Notes: generated by a model from the letters alone, not told the origin. DNA of 64,000 nucleotides from Vibrio sp. 99-70-13A1 (GCF_013114625.1 NZ_VTXD01000018.1:16926-80925); one strand, 5' to 3'. Counted from the first letter of the stretch, positions 46,493 through 55,006 are shown. Program-made: numbers and translations.

Positions 46493-47802
46493 ATTCGATT
46501 AGTCGACACCAGAAAATCAAATTCAGAAACTCTAGCCAAAAATGATGGTTTCATCGAACTTGGCAAAGAAGTTGCGATGGGGAGATCTGCCTTCATCGCA
46601 TCCACTGCGCGGTTACGAACCAATACTTCAAAGTGCAGATGTGGACCAGTCAAACGTCCAGTCGCACCTGAAAGTGCAATTTTTTGCCCACGCTTTATGG
46701 ACTGTCCCTTTTTAACTAAGAACTTGTCCAAGTGCAGATAACGAGTTTTATAGACGCTATTATGTTCAATAACTAAATATTTACCTGCGTACGGGTGGTT
46801 TCGAACAGCCAATACCTTTCCATCCCCAATAGAGTATACGGGAGCTCCAACTGGCGTAGCAAAATCCGTCCCATTGTGTGGAGTCACTCTTCCTGTCACA
46901 GGGTGCTTACGCTTAGGGTTAAATGATGACGTAATACGTCGATATAGTTTATCTATTGGATAGCGGTTAAATGCTCGCTCTAAGCTTTCTCCATCCCTAT
47001 CATAAAATCGTCCATCTTCTGCTAGAAATGCCGCAACTTCTCCAGTCGCTAATTTAAATAGAATCCCTTTTATTTCACTGTTACCCGTTGGGTGATCATC
47101 TAAGAACTGCTGTTTAACCAAAATATCAAAATTATCGCCAGCCCTAAGCGAGCGTGTAAAGTCGATCTTGTCTTTCAATACCCGGGTAATATTTGCTATT
47201 TGATTGGATGTTAAACCCAACCTATGCGCTGAAACAGAAAAGCTACCAACGACCTCTCCTGAGAATAATGTCTCACGCCACTCGCCAGGTATTTCCTGTA
47301 GCTGATAAGAGAACGAGCCATCTTCCTCTAAGGCATAAATCGCCTTTTCAACCAGACTCTTGTGATACGTAAGATCATTTAACCCTCCGCTTTCGTTCAT
47401 CACAAACTCTAAATGCTCGCCAGGCTTTATCATATCAAGCTGCAGGTGTTCTGAGTCTGCCGACAACACCTCTTGAAGAACGCGATAAGGGATCCCTAAC
47501 TGTGAAAAAACACCACTGAGCGTATCACCCACTTTTACAATGTAGTGTTTTGGTGCTGGTTTTTGGGCTTGGACTTGGATTTGGACTTGGGATGATACAG
47601 AAACCGATGAAATCACACTCGGTGATATTTCGTCTTCTGTATTTGTGTTTGTTTCTATTTCTATTGTCGAACTTTCAAGGGCGACAGATTTATTTTGGCT
47701 TTCAAGGTCATTCGGAACTGAAAGAAGGAAGGCAAACGACAGTGCTAGCGTAGCGATCGTTAAGGTAACAACTCTAAACTTATTCATAAAAATGCGATAC
47801 AT
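46483..47802 (-). CDS. M23 endopeptidase, zinc-starvation type (ShyB-like)
   Basis: A 439-aa cell-wall peptidase with a signal or anchor (to about 28), a LysM/OapA-like region (VKVGDTLSGVFSQLGIP), a central domain and the M23 domain (about 310-410). Catalytic marks: HNGTDFATPVGAPV with H and D zinc ligands, and GPHLHFEV for the H-x-H. It cuts peptide cross-links to let the wall grow. In V. cholerae the ShyB enzyme of this family is turned on by zinc lack through Zur; here a near-perfect Zur box lies 18 bases before the ATG, so the same role is inferred. An alternative ATG is at 47787. The 3' end lies in a tandem repeat. Confidence 0.88.
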   Translation of the reverse strand: MYRIFMNKFRVVTLTIATLALSFAFLLSVPNDLESQNKSVALESSTIEIETNTNTEDEISPSVISSVSVSSQVQIQVQAQKPAPKHYIVKVGDTLSGVFSQLGIPYRVLQEVLSADSEHLQLDMIKPGEHLEFVMNESGGLNDLTYHKSLVEKAIYALEEDGSFSYQLQEIPGEWRETLFSGEVVGSFSVSAHRLGLTSNQIANITRVLKDKIDFTRSLRAGDNFDILVKQQFLDDHPTGNSEIKGILFKLATGEVAAFLAEDGRFYDRDGESLERAFNRYPIDKLYRRITSSFNPKRKHPVTGRVTPHNGTDFATPVGAPVYSIGDGKVLAVRNHPYAGKYLVIEHNSVYKTRYLHLDKFLVKKGQSIKRGQKIALSGATGRLTGPHLHFEVLVRNRAVDAMKADLPIATSLPSSMKPSFLARVSEFDFLVSTNRMNT

Positions 47803-47819
47803 CGACAAAAACCATAACC

Positions 47820-47832
47820 GTTATGATATAAC
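47820..47832. promoter_or_regulatory. Zur box, M23 and aspartoacylase genes
   Basis: GTTATGATATAAC matches the gammaproteobacterial Zur core GTTATAATATAAC at 12 of 13 places. The same stretch continues TATAACATAACAATTAA, a 17-base identity with the box before zur (52592-52604). It is between the divergent M23 and aspartoacylase-like genes, nearer the former. Confidence 0.78.
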
Positions 47833-47930
47833 ATAACAATTAAATCCGCAAAAACTGGCTACCAGAATAATTTGCAAACTGTAATGCCGCATTCAACTCA
47901 CTGGTTCACTCATTTAAGGGAATAGTATAA

Positions 47931-48803
47931 GTGGATACATTCAAGGAAGTCCTAATTGTAGCGGGGACACACGGTAACGAATTATCGGGTATTTATATCC
48001 ATAAACTCATAGAAGACCAACTTTATACTTCTGACCGTTCAACCTTCAGTGCACCTTCAATTATCGCGAATCCCAATGCGATAAAACACAATACTCGTTG
48101 CGTAAGCACCGATTTAAACCGTGAATTTTGCACAGCTGAAAACCACACTTATTCGGACTCATGCGAAACCGTACTTGCCCGCCAATTTATTCAAGATTAT
48201 GCCCATAAAGATAACCAATTGATTGTTGACCTGCATAACACGACGAGCAATATGGGCGCGACATTGATCTTACTTGCTAATGACCCCTTTTATCAAAAAA
48301 TGGGAGCATACGTTAAACAACATATGCCCGAAGCCAACATTCTATTTGAAGATACAAAGCCCTGGATCAAACAGCCGTATCTGTGCACTTCAGGTAAATA
48401 TGGAGTCATGATTGAAGTTGGTGAACAAGCTCATGGCGCACTTAAATACGATACATTAAATCTAATGAAACAGATGCTTACAGCCGTTTTAGATTACGTT
48501 GAAAAACATAACCTAAGCCAGTTGCCTTCACTCAATCACTACCATGCTTTCTTTTATACAGAAGACGTTCAAATACCTTTAGATAATAATGGGCTTCGTG
48601 AAGCTATGGTACACCCTGCAGTTTGTGGTAAAGATTTTGAAGTTATAAAGCACGGCGAACCACTTTTAATCACCTTGTCAGGAAATGACATATGTTGGCA
48701 AGAAGCGCACGATGTTTACCCCCACTTCATAAACGAAAGTGCTTATTGTAAAGCGAATATTGCAATGGCATTAGCAGAAAGAAGGCTCGTTTCCGTAGGT
48801 TAA
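47931..48803 (+). CDS. Aspartoacylase/succinylglutamate desuccinylase family
   Basis: A 290-aa zinc hydrolase of the AspA/AstE group of M14-like enzymes. The zinc ligands are in GTHGNELSG (H and E), DLNREF gives the substrate arginine, and DLHNTTSNMG holds the next histidine; EVGEQAHGA carries the catalytic glutamate. It would release aspartate or a like acid from an acyl amino acid. It starts at GTG 47931, after AAGGGA. It is divergent from the M23 gene, with the Zur box between, and may therefore be part of the zinc response. Confidence 0.85.
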   Translation: MDTFKEVLIVAGTHGNELSGIYIHKLIEDQLYTSDRSTFSAPSIIANPNAIKHNTRCVSTDLNREFCTAENHTYSDSCETVLARQFIQDYAHKDNQLIVDLHNTTSNMGATLILLANDPFYQKMGAYVKQHMPEANILFEDTKPWIKQPYLCTSGKYGVMIEVGEQAHGALKYDTLNLMKQMLTAVLDYVEKHNLSQLPSLNHYHAFFYTEDVQIPLDNNGLREAMVHPAVCGKDFEVIKHGEPLLITLSGNDICWQEAHDVYPHFINESAYCKANIAMALAERRLVSVG

Positions 48804-48806
48804 AAT

Positions 48807-48842
48807 CTTTCAGAGTGATGGTGTGCCATCACTCTGAAAGTT
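48807..48842 (+). terminator. Terminator after the aspartoacylase gene
   Basis: A 15-bp perfect stem (48807-48821 with 48826-48840, loop TGTG). The T-run is weak, but the stem is very stable and lies right after the stop. Confidence 0.8.
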
Positions 48843-48872
48843 ATTAAACATTATTGCCTGACAACGTTAGAC

Positions 48873-48905
48873 CTACTGCTACTGCTACTGCTACTGCTAC
48901 TGCTA
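48873..48905. repeat. Tandem CTACTG hexamers (5.5 copies)
   Basis: A perfect array of a 6-base unit between the convergent aspartoacylase and COG0523 genes, 34 bases from the end of the latter. Confidence 0.95.
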
Positions 48906-48938
48906 ACAGCATGAGTGTTGTTGGTGGGATGATAAAGC

Positions 48939-49937
48939 TTACAGCACGCAACTTAATAGCTGTGTTTCCAAGCTCTCATCAATGGTATGGGCGATAAGCT
49001 CAATTCTACTTTCCGCGCACTCATCAAGTTCACTTTCAGTTAGACCATCAGGTGTCAAATTATAGCCAGCAATACCACTATCTGTAATGAATACCGCTTT
49101 CATGCGCTCAACGTTCAATTCGACAAGCAATAAAATAAGCTTAGTTCGGTCAAAGACTTTATCTGGAGAAAACCGCCAGCCAACACTCTTAAAACCTTCT
49201 CCTTCATTAATGGCTTTAATCACTCCACTTTCTGGCATAGGTACTTCAGAAGCGAGAGGTTTACTATGTCCATGATGGTGGTGATGTGGAGGATTCATAT
49301 GAATATTGGTATCGCCTTCAAACTCAGAAAAAGGAATCACACCATGCTCTGCAAATATGACCTTAGAGTTTGGCCTGCTTACCTCTGCCACATACGCTTT
49401 TAATTTTTCTGCATCACCTTCTTGGTACAAATCAAGTTTGTTTCCCACCACCGTATCGGCAATCGCAATTTGTTGGTTGAACGTTTCATTAGCCGTATAA
49501 AGGTTGTCTGAAAGCTTGCGCGCATCCACCAGCGTAATGTTTTTTTGCAAAGAGAGTACTTTCTGGTAATGCTCTGTAGAAAGAACCTGAAGAACTTCTT
49601 TTGGGTGACCAAGTCCTGTTGGTTCTATTAATAAACGATCTGGTTTTGCTTCCGACAACAATTGATTCAAAGCAATTTGCATAGGCAAACCAGCAGCACA
49701 GCACATGCACCCACCTGGCACTTCACGAATAAAAACTTTCGCTTCTTTGCTGTTCTGACCTTGGATCAAGCTGCCATCAACACCAATTTCACCAAATTCA
49801 TTAACGAGTACAGCCCAACGTTCATTATCCGGCTTATTAGCCATAAGGTTTAAAATCGCGGTCGTTTTTCCTACTCCTAGAAAGCCAGTAATAATATTAG
49901 TCGGAACCCCTAAAATAGGCTGGTTATTAGAGCTCAT
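48939..49937 (-). CDS. COG0523 (CobW/ZigA-type) GTPase, copy 2
   Basis: A 332-aa G3E GTPase. Walker A GFLGVGKTT, metal motif CMCC in GGCMCCAAG, EPTGLGHPK, and GNKLDL are all present, with a strong histidine run (PPHHHHHGHSK) that can bind zinc. It is the last gene of the zur run. The start ATG 49937 has a perfect AGGAGG 8 bases ahead and overlaps the end of the carbonic anhydrase gene by 11 bases, so the pair is translationally coupled. In Zur regulons such GTPases pass scarce zinc to chosen enzymes. The partner client may be the dihydroorotase or another protein. Confidence 0.93.
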   Translation of the reverse strand: MSSNNQPILGVPTNIITGFLGVGKTTAILNLMANKPDNERWAVLVNEFGEIGVDGSLIQGQNSKEAKVFIREVPGGCMCCAAGLPMQIALNQLLSEAKPDRLLIEPTGLGHPKEVLQVLSTEHYQKVLSLQKNITLVDARKLSDNLYTANETFNQQIAIADTVVGNKLDLYQEGDAEKLKAYVAEVSRPNSKVIFAEHGVIPFSEFEGDTNIHMNPPHHHHHGHSKPLASEVPMPESGVIKAINEGEGFKSVGWRFSPDKVFDRTKLILLLVELNVERMKAVFITDSGIAGYNLTPDGLTESELDECAESRIELIAHTIDESLETQLLSCVL

Positions 49938-50487
49938 TAGTGATCCTCCTGTACCCTTGAACAAGAGTATGATTTGCTGACACCACAGACTCTGAGAACG
50001 CAGAGTATTCTGGTGGTACTTTTGAAATATTATTCAAATTGAACCCAGCCCCAATGTTAGTCATAGGGGGAACGTGAAAGTTCTCTGGCAGATCTAAACC
50101 ATCCACTACACAGTTATGGCGAATCACACACCCTTTGCCAATTTGGGCATTAAATACAACCGAGTTAAAACCAATGAATACGTCGTCACTGACTTCACAT
50201 GGACCATGGATAATAGATCGGTGTGCAATAGACGATCGCTCACCAATAGTGACGGCAGCTCCGGCTTTAGAGTGGATAACCACACCATCTTGAATATTCG
50301 TGCCACGCTTAATTACGATAGCTTCCATGTCGCCTTGTTCATTCACTTCATCCGCGCGGATAACCGCATAAGGACCAATAAAGACGTTATCTTCAATCAC
50401 CACCTTGCCACATACGATGGCTGTGGGATCAACAAATGCCGCTTCCGACACTTCCGGCATGTGACCACTAGGGTTTCTTCTTAACAT
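49927..50487 (-). CDS. Gamma-class carbonic anhydrase-like protein
   Basis: A 186-aa left-handed beta-helix protein with the hexapeptide pattern (VVIEDNVFIGPYAVIRADE and similar turns). The three zinc histidines expected of the family are in SSIAHRSIIHGP and VIRHNCVVDG. It ends with a single C-terminal helix, as usual. Such proteins hydrate carbon dioxide or act as metal-tolerant relatives. Its place between a dihydroorotase and a COG0523 gene downstream of zur suggests that it stands in for a zinc-dependent anhydrase when zinc is scarce, since gamma enzymes can use iron. Confidence 0.88.
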   Translation of the reverse strand: MLRRNPSGHMPEVSEAAFVDPTAIVCGKVVIEDNVFIGPYAVIRADEVNEQGDMEAIVIKRGTNIQDGVVIHSKAGAAVTIGERSSIAHRSIIHGPCEVSDDVFIGFNSVVFNAQIGKGCVIRHNCVVDGLDLPENFHVPPMTNIGAGFNLNNISKVPPEYSAFSESVVSANHTLVQGYRRITNEL

Positions 50488-50582
50488 ATTGATTTCTCAT
50501 AATTCATGTCTGGTAAGACACATTATCTACAACTGTATTTTGGCGTTTCGCATCAACCAAAACTTTTTATAAATGAGTCCAA

Positions 50583-51947
50583 CTATCTGTCGAACGACAG
50601 TCGCATTGCTGAATTCGATTTTTCATTCACCTTTTGGTTTGCGTAAACCAGTGAGCCGTTAACCCACGTGTTTTTGATGCTTGATGTAAATTCATGTCCT
50701 GAAAAAGGTGACCAGCCGCAGTGATACAAACTATTTTCATTACTCACTAGCGTTGGTGTTTTTGTATCAACTAAGACCAAATCAGCGAAATAACCTTCTT
50801 TGATAAACCCACGTTCCTCAATTGCATAACGGATAGCAGGGTTATGTGCCGTTTTTTCAACGACTTGAGCTACGGTCATATGCCCAAAACTCACTTGGTC
50901 AAATAGGCTAAGCAAAGCATGCTGAACCAAAGGTAACCCTGCTGGTGCTTGGGCATAAGGCACTTGTTTTTCTTCCCAAGTATGTGGAGCATGGTCCGTC
51001 GCAATGATATCGATTTGACCAGTACTCAACGCTTTCAAGAGCGCATCACGGTCACTTGGGTACTTTATCGACGGGTTACACTTAATTTGGTTTCCAAGAA
51101 AGCGGTAATCTCTATTATCAAACCAAAGATGATGCACGCATGCTTCTGCTGTAATGCGCTTATCTTTAATTGGTCCTGATTCAAATAAAGCGAGCTCTTT
51201 AGCCGTGGTAATGTGTAATACATGGAGTTGGCTATTGTATTTTTTTGCAAGATCGACAGCGTATGAAGAAGAAGCAAAACACGCTTCGTCGTCTCTTATA
51301 ACTGGGTGGTCTTCAATCGTTAATTCAGGTTTATCGTGTTTTAATTCACTTTGCTTTAATTTTTCTTGATTTAGCCTTTCTTGGTTTTTATTGATGACAT
51401 CTCCACTTTCACAATGAGTCACTATCAACACTGGGGAGTTCTTGAATATATCGTCTAACGCTTGTGGATCTTCAACCAATAAATCACCAGTGGACGCCCC
51501 CATAAAAACTTTCACACCACAGTGCTTTTTTGGGTCCAATAATGTTATCTGTTCTAGGTTGTCTTCTGTTGCACCTAAGTAAAAAGAGTAGTTTGCTAAC
51601 GAACGGCTTCTTGCTATCTCAAACTTCCGTTCCAGCGCTTCTATTGTTGTTGTCGCAGGGCTAACATTTGGCATTTCCATATAACTTGTTATCCCACCCG
51701 CTACAGCAGCGCGAGATTCAGAAGCAATAGACCCTTTATGCGTTAAGCCTGGTTCACGAAAGTGCACTTGATCATCAATCATCCCAGGGAGTAAATACCC
51801 CCCTTCTGCATCAATGACCTCATCTTCAAACCTTTCTTCTATACATTCTGCAATAAGATCTATTCGCTGATCGACAATTCGTAAATCAGTCTTGGTTATG
51901 ATTCCTTCGTTAACCACTTGGGCATTTTTTATGAGTGTTGATGACAT
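50583..51947 (-). CDS. pyrC: Dihydroorotase paralogue of the Zur cluster
   Basis: A 454-aa amidohydrolase close to type I dihydroorotases. The early metal motif reads DDQVHFREPGLTHKG, where most family members have H-x-H; the first histidine is a glutamine here. Later marks are HITTAKE, ATDHAPHTWEEK and the lysine-containing KVFMGASTGDLLV. The shift at the first metal ligand is known in a subgroup of bacterial enzymes and may change metal needs. It closes the pyrimidine ring from carbamoyl aspartate. It follows zur by 140 bases, with no terminator between, so it is a zinc-stress stand-in for the usual PyrC. Confidence 0.9.
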   Translation of the reverse strand: MSSTLIKNAQVVNEGIITKTDLRIVDQRIDLIAECIEERFEDEVIDAEGGYLLPGMIDDQVHFREPGLTHKGSIASESRAAVAGGITSYMEMPNVSPATTTIEALERKFEIARSRSLANYSFYLGATEDNLEQITLLDPKKHCGVKVFMGASTGDLLVEDPQALDDIFKNSPVLIVTHCESGDVINKNQERLNQEKLKQSELKHDKPELTIEDHPVIRDDEACFASSSYAVDLAKKYNSQLHVLHITTAKELALFESGPIKDKRITAEACVHHLWFDNRDYRFLGNQIKCNPSIKYPSDRDALLKALSTGQIDIIATDHAPHTWEEKQVPYAQAPAGLPLVQHALLSLFDQVSFGHMTVAQVVEKTAHNPAIRYAIEERGFIKEGYFADLVLVDTKTPTLVSNENSLYHCGWSPFSGHEFTSSIKNTWVNGSLVYANQKVNEKSNSAMRLSFDR

Positions 51948-52087
51948 AGCGTTTCAGCGTCTCCTTTCTGAGTGAAACTGATAGATAAGAAATAATTAGG
52001 GGAAAATAGCGAACCGGATTTCTGTGATGAAACGGAATTAGTTGAAGGTGCAAAGTGTTGGTACTGTGTGGGTATTACTGCTAAACA

Positions 52088-52540
52088 CTATTGAGCGCAC
52101 TTGTCACAGATACAGCTAATTTCAAGCTGCGGACTGATGATAGTGAAGCCTTCTTGCTTTGCATGCGATTGAAGCCCTGAAATCATCGTAGGATCGATAA
52201 TTTGTTCGCTGATTTTGTTGCACTTAGAACAGATAAAAAATTGAGGAACACCGTGTTCGTGATCGCAAAGAATATGAGCACATGCAATATATTTATTTGA
52301 AACTTTGAGTTTATGGGCGAAGTGTTCGCCCTCTAGAAAATCCAAAATGCGATAGACCGACATGGCTTGAATGCTCTGGGAAAAGTGCTCGTTGCAGTAA
52401 TCCACCAGCTCATAAGCAGATAAAGCCTTATTTGCATGTACTAAAGCCCGTAACACTAGCTTGCGTTGCGATGTCAGTTGCTTGCCGCGAGTTTTACAGC
52501 TTTTCTCTACATGATTAATAATCGTATTCATTGCGCTCAT
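52088..52540 (-). CDS. zur: Zur, zinc uptake regulator
   Basis: A 150-aa Fur-family protein. The winged helix has KLVLRALVHANKALSAYELVDY. The metal sites are in CDHEHGVPQFFICSKCNK and CICDKC, the four-cysteine structural zinc of Zur, and the histidine cluster of the sensing site. The start at ATG 52540 (after GAGGAAAG) is chosen; the frame is open 22 codons more, but those overlap the Zur box and are not family sequence. It binds zinc and represses the zinc-saving genes; here it heads them, so it represses itself. Confidence 0.92.
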   Translation of the reverse strand: MSAMNTIINHVEKSCKTRGKQLTSQRKLVLRALVHANKALSAYELVDYCNEHFSQSIQAMSVYRILDFLEGEHFAHKLKVSNKYIACAHILCDHEHGVPQFFICSKCNKISEQIIDPTMISGLQSHAKQEGFTIISPQLEISCICDKCAQ

Positions 52541-52591
52541 CCAGCTTACTTTCCTCGAATCCGTTCGGTGAAAACTTATAATTATAGATAT

Positions 52592-52604
52592 GTTATAACA
52601 TAAC
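52592..52604. promoter_or_regulatory. Zur box, zur operon
   Basis: GTTATAACATAAC matches the Zur core GTTATAATATAAC at 12 of 13 places and lies within a 14-base perfect palindrome (52589-52602). It is about 52 bases upstream of the zur start. The flank AATTAA is shared with the other box in this window. Confidence 0.8.
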
Positions 52605-52719
52605 AATTAAGACCATAACAGCTTGATGATTAATTTAGAATTAAGATGAGAAATACTTAGAAAGAATGCTTTATTGCGAATTCAAGATCGGTGTTTAGGG
52701 GGGATTTAAGATCAGAGTT

Positions 52720-52752
52720 AAGGCGCCAAATGGCTGGCTATGCTAGCGCCTT
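52720..52752 (-). terminator. Hairpin after the qnr-like gene
   Basis: Stem AAGGCGC (52720-52726) with GCGCCTT (52746-52752), 40 bases beyond the stop of the minus-strand pentapeptide gene. No clear T-run, so a weak terminator at best. Confidence 0.45.
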
Positions 52753-52791
52753 GAATCAATCGTTTAACAATGCATGGGAATAAGACATTGA

Positions 52792-53448
52792 TTAATCAGG
52801 CATAATAATCAAACCTAACTGCTCTAGTAATTGCTCTTGCTGCCAAGCACAGATTTTAACGCCAGTCAGGTCTATCTTGCGGGGATCTAAACCATATAAC
52901 TCAGAATGACTTAAATCGCATCCCGCGATTCTAAATTGATCCCAACAATCTTCAGAAAAAACACCACGGCTAAGATCGGACTCTTTGAATGATGCGCCTC
53001 TTAGATTGGCACCAATCCATCTATTTTCAAATAGATCACATTTTTCGATCACTTGTTTTTCCAAGTTTGCATAAGACAAATTGCACCCTGTGATGTAAGC
53101 AGAGCAAAAGTACATTTTATGCGAAACCTGATTGACAAAATTCGCTTGGCTGAAATTCGCACCTTTAAGATCGCAATCTCTAAATTCCACACCAAAGCAA
53201 TTTGCACCACTGAAATAGGACATAGCAATCCTACAGTCTTTAAACGAAGCATCTCGAAGATCAGAGTAAGAAAAATCACAACCTTCAAGTTCGCCTTGCT
53301 CAATGAATATACAGTTTACAAACCGAGCATCACGAAAGTTAGTACGTTTAAAGTTGCAACGAAAAAATGTGCACTTAGTGAAAGTATGACCGCTCAGGTC
53401 TTGATGAGAGAAATCGGTTTGAGTGTATGATTGGTCAATTTGATTCAT
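52792..53448 (-). CDS. qnr: Qnr-family pentapeptide-repeat protein
   Basis: A 218-aa pentapeptide-repeat protein, exactly the size of plasmid Qnr proteins. The A(D/N)LXX units run along most of its length. Long stretches agree with QnrA-type proteins: SYSDLRDASFKDCR-like sequence, SGANCFGVEFRDCDLKGANF, VSHKMYFCSAYITGCNL, and the end VKICAWQQEQLLEQLGL. The fold mimics DNA and shields gyrase and topoisomerase IV from quinolones. Aquatic Vibrionaceae carry such genes in the chromosome and are thought to be the source of plasmid forms. No mobile element lies nearby. No clear LexA box is seen ahead of it. Confidence 0.93.
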   Translation of the reverse strand: MNQIDQSYTQTDFSHQDLSGHTFTKCTFFRCNFKRTNFRDARFVNCIFIEQGELEGCDFSYSDLRDASFKDCRIAMSYFSGANCFGVEFRDCDLKGANFSQANFVNQVSHKMYFCSAYITGCNLSYANLEKQVIEKCDLFENRWIGANLRGASFKESDLSRGVFSEDCWDQFRIAGCDLSHSELYGLDPRKIDLTGVKICAWQQEQLLEQLGLIIMPD

Positions 53449-53559
53449 TTTTCGTCCTCAATATTATTTGATTTGAAGACTATCACTTACAGAGGAGCTT
53501 TCAACAAAAATAAAACCATATTAAACAGCAACTTAAAATGATGCTAAATAGCCATTTTA

Positions 53560-53594
53560 AGACACCAAACTAGCGCTGTAAGGTGTCTATTTTT
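53560..53594 (-). terminator. Hairpin near the hydrolase remnant
   Basis: Stem AGACACC (53560-53566) with GGTGTCT (53582-53588). On the plus strand it is followed by ATTTTT; on the minus strand it could end transcripts from the LysR gene or the hydrolase remnant. Confidence 0.45.
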
Positions 53595-53694
53595 AAGTAA
53601 GCGAACCAGCAATGGCAGAAAAAACTTTTATGGCTTATAGGTAAGATAAAGAAGAAAAGTGATCTTGCATTCACCTGAAGAGGTTACTGATGGA

Positions 53695-53902
53695 TTAACG
53701 AATGCAAGGGTAAAAGTTTAGCTGATTCCCTTCTAACATCATGCAATCCATATTTGCTCTATGAGCCGCCAGTTTCCCTAATTCGGTATCTTCAAAAACA
53801 ACACAGTCTTGGCTCTACTTCGATTTGACTTGCTGCTAATAAGAAGGTATCTGGGTTTGGCTTATGTTTATCGACATCGTTGGCGGTGACAATCGAAACT
53901 TA
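53695..53902 (-). pseudogene. Remnant of a HAD-family phosphatase (YqaB-like)
   Basis: Read on the minus strand, the sequence encodes VTANDVDKHKPNPDTFLLAA, then after one frameshift near the CCAAGACTG bases goes on as CVVFEDTELGKLAAHRANMD and ends at a stop at 53695. Together these are the last 60-70 residues of a beta-phosphoglucomutase-like HAD hydrolase, with the KPxPD and VFEDTxxG motifs that mark the C-terminal half. The N-terminal two thirds are gone: the LysR gene ends where they would start. So this is a decayed gene. Confidence 0.75.
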
Positions 53903-53912
53903 ACTTCAGCAT

Positions 53913-54887
53913 TTATTCCTCTCTGTTCTTATTATCTCTTTGCTGCAATCGAATAATCTCATCATTCACCCAGCCTAAAAGTTGTTTGGTCGCTTTAGAT
54001 AAGACTTGATTTTGTCTAACAATATAGCCAAGGCTCGTACTGCAAAAACCCACTAAAGGCGTGACTTTAGAATTTAAGTGATGCTTTGTTGAGATGGCAA
54101 ATTCAGGAATGATAGCGACACCAAAGCCGGCTTCTGCCCAATCGATTTGTGCATCAACACTGCCTACTTCCATCACTCTGTAACTCGGTAAATTGAGGCT
54201 CGGTAAGCCTTCATCAATGAAATCTCGTGTTCGCGTATCATGACCGAGTAAAATCAGGGTTAACCCATCAGCTTCTGGTTCTGCTTCTGACCGAGATTCC
54301 GGTTCTCCTTTCACCTCAGCTTTAAGTGCAAGAGCCTGCTCATGATTGCCATGTGCATTATTTAGATCAAATCCATTACCTAACGCACACCAAGTCAGCT
54401 CTTGCAGCTGCGTAAAATGCAGTGATTCATTGTGCTGTTCTTTGGCTATAACAAAACCGAGATCCGCTTGCGCATTTTTAACTAGGTTAGATGCCTGAGA
54501 TGACGTGGTATTCAATAGTGTGAGGTCAATACCTGGATATTCCGCTTTAAACTTCTGGAAAGGACGAATAAGTAATATCCGAGAAATAATGTCACTCACA
54601 GCAATGGTTAATGTTCCTTTCTTAAGATCATTAATTGCATTGAGATCCGCCTGACATATTTGCAGTTCCAATAACGTTCTATGGCTAGTTTCTAATAACC
54701 TTTCACCCGCTTGAGTTAACTGAAATGGGCTTCTCTCTATCAACTTAATACGTGTAAGTTGCTCTAGCTGTTTTAAGTGCAAACTTACATTAGGCTGAGT
54801 CATATGCAGTGCGTTCGCCGCTTTACCGAAATGCTTGTATTCCGCTAACGTGACAAACGTTTTCAACAAATTAATATCAAGCATCAT
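53913..54887 (-). CDS. LysR-family regulator divergent from the purA paralogue
   Basis: A 324-aa LysR-type regulator. The N-terminal helix-turn-helix is LAEYKHFGKAANALHMTQPNVSLHLKQLE in pattern (MTQPNVSLHLKQLEQL, about 29-44). The effector domain follows in the usual two-lobed layout, with a short glutamate-rich insert (EPESRSEAEPEADG) around residue 195 that is not typical. It is 119 bases from the divergent purA-like gene, the classical layout for regulator and target. The effector is unknown. Confidence 0.9.
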   Translation of the reverse strand: MMLDINLLKTFVTLAEYKHFGKAANALHMTQPNVSLHLKQLEQLTRIKLIERSPFQLTQAGERLLETSHRTLLELQICQADLNAINDLKKGTLTIAVSDIISRILLIRPFQKFKAEYPGIDLTLLNTTSSQASNLVKNAQADLGFVIAKEQHNESLHFTQLQELTWCALGNGFDLNNAHGNHEQALALKAEVKGEPESRSEAEPEADGLTLILLGHDTRTRDFIDEGLPSLNLPSYRVMEVGSVDAQIDWAEAGFGVAIIPEFAISTKHHLNSKVTPLVGFCSTSLGYIVRQNQVLSKATKQLLGWVNDEIIRLQQRDNKNREE

Positions 54888-55006
54888 CTACCCTCGCTAT
54901 TTTCCACATCTTATATGAATTCCTTATCAAGATAATAATCATAATTAATTTCTCTTATTTCTTTGACAAGGCTAACATTATTCCTCAAACAGTCAGGAGA
55001 AAAATT

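Noticed and set aside
50116..50484. A 122-aa open frame opposite the carbonic anhydrase gene
   Set aside because: Same reason: a side effect of the repeated hexapeptide turns on the coding strand.
53053..53430. A 125-aa open frame opposite the qnr-like gene
   Set aside because: The regular codon pattern of pentapeptide repeats leaves the other strand open; the product shows no protein features of its own.
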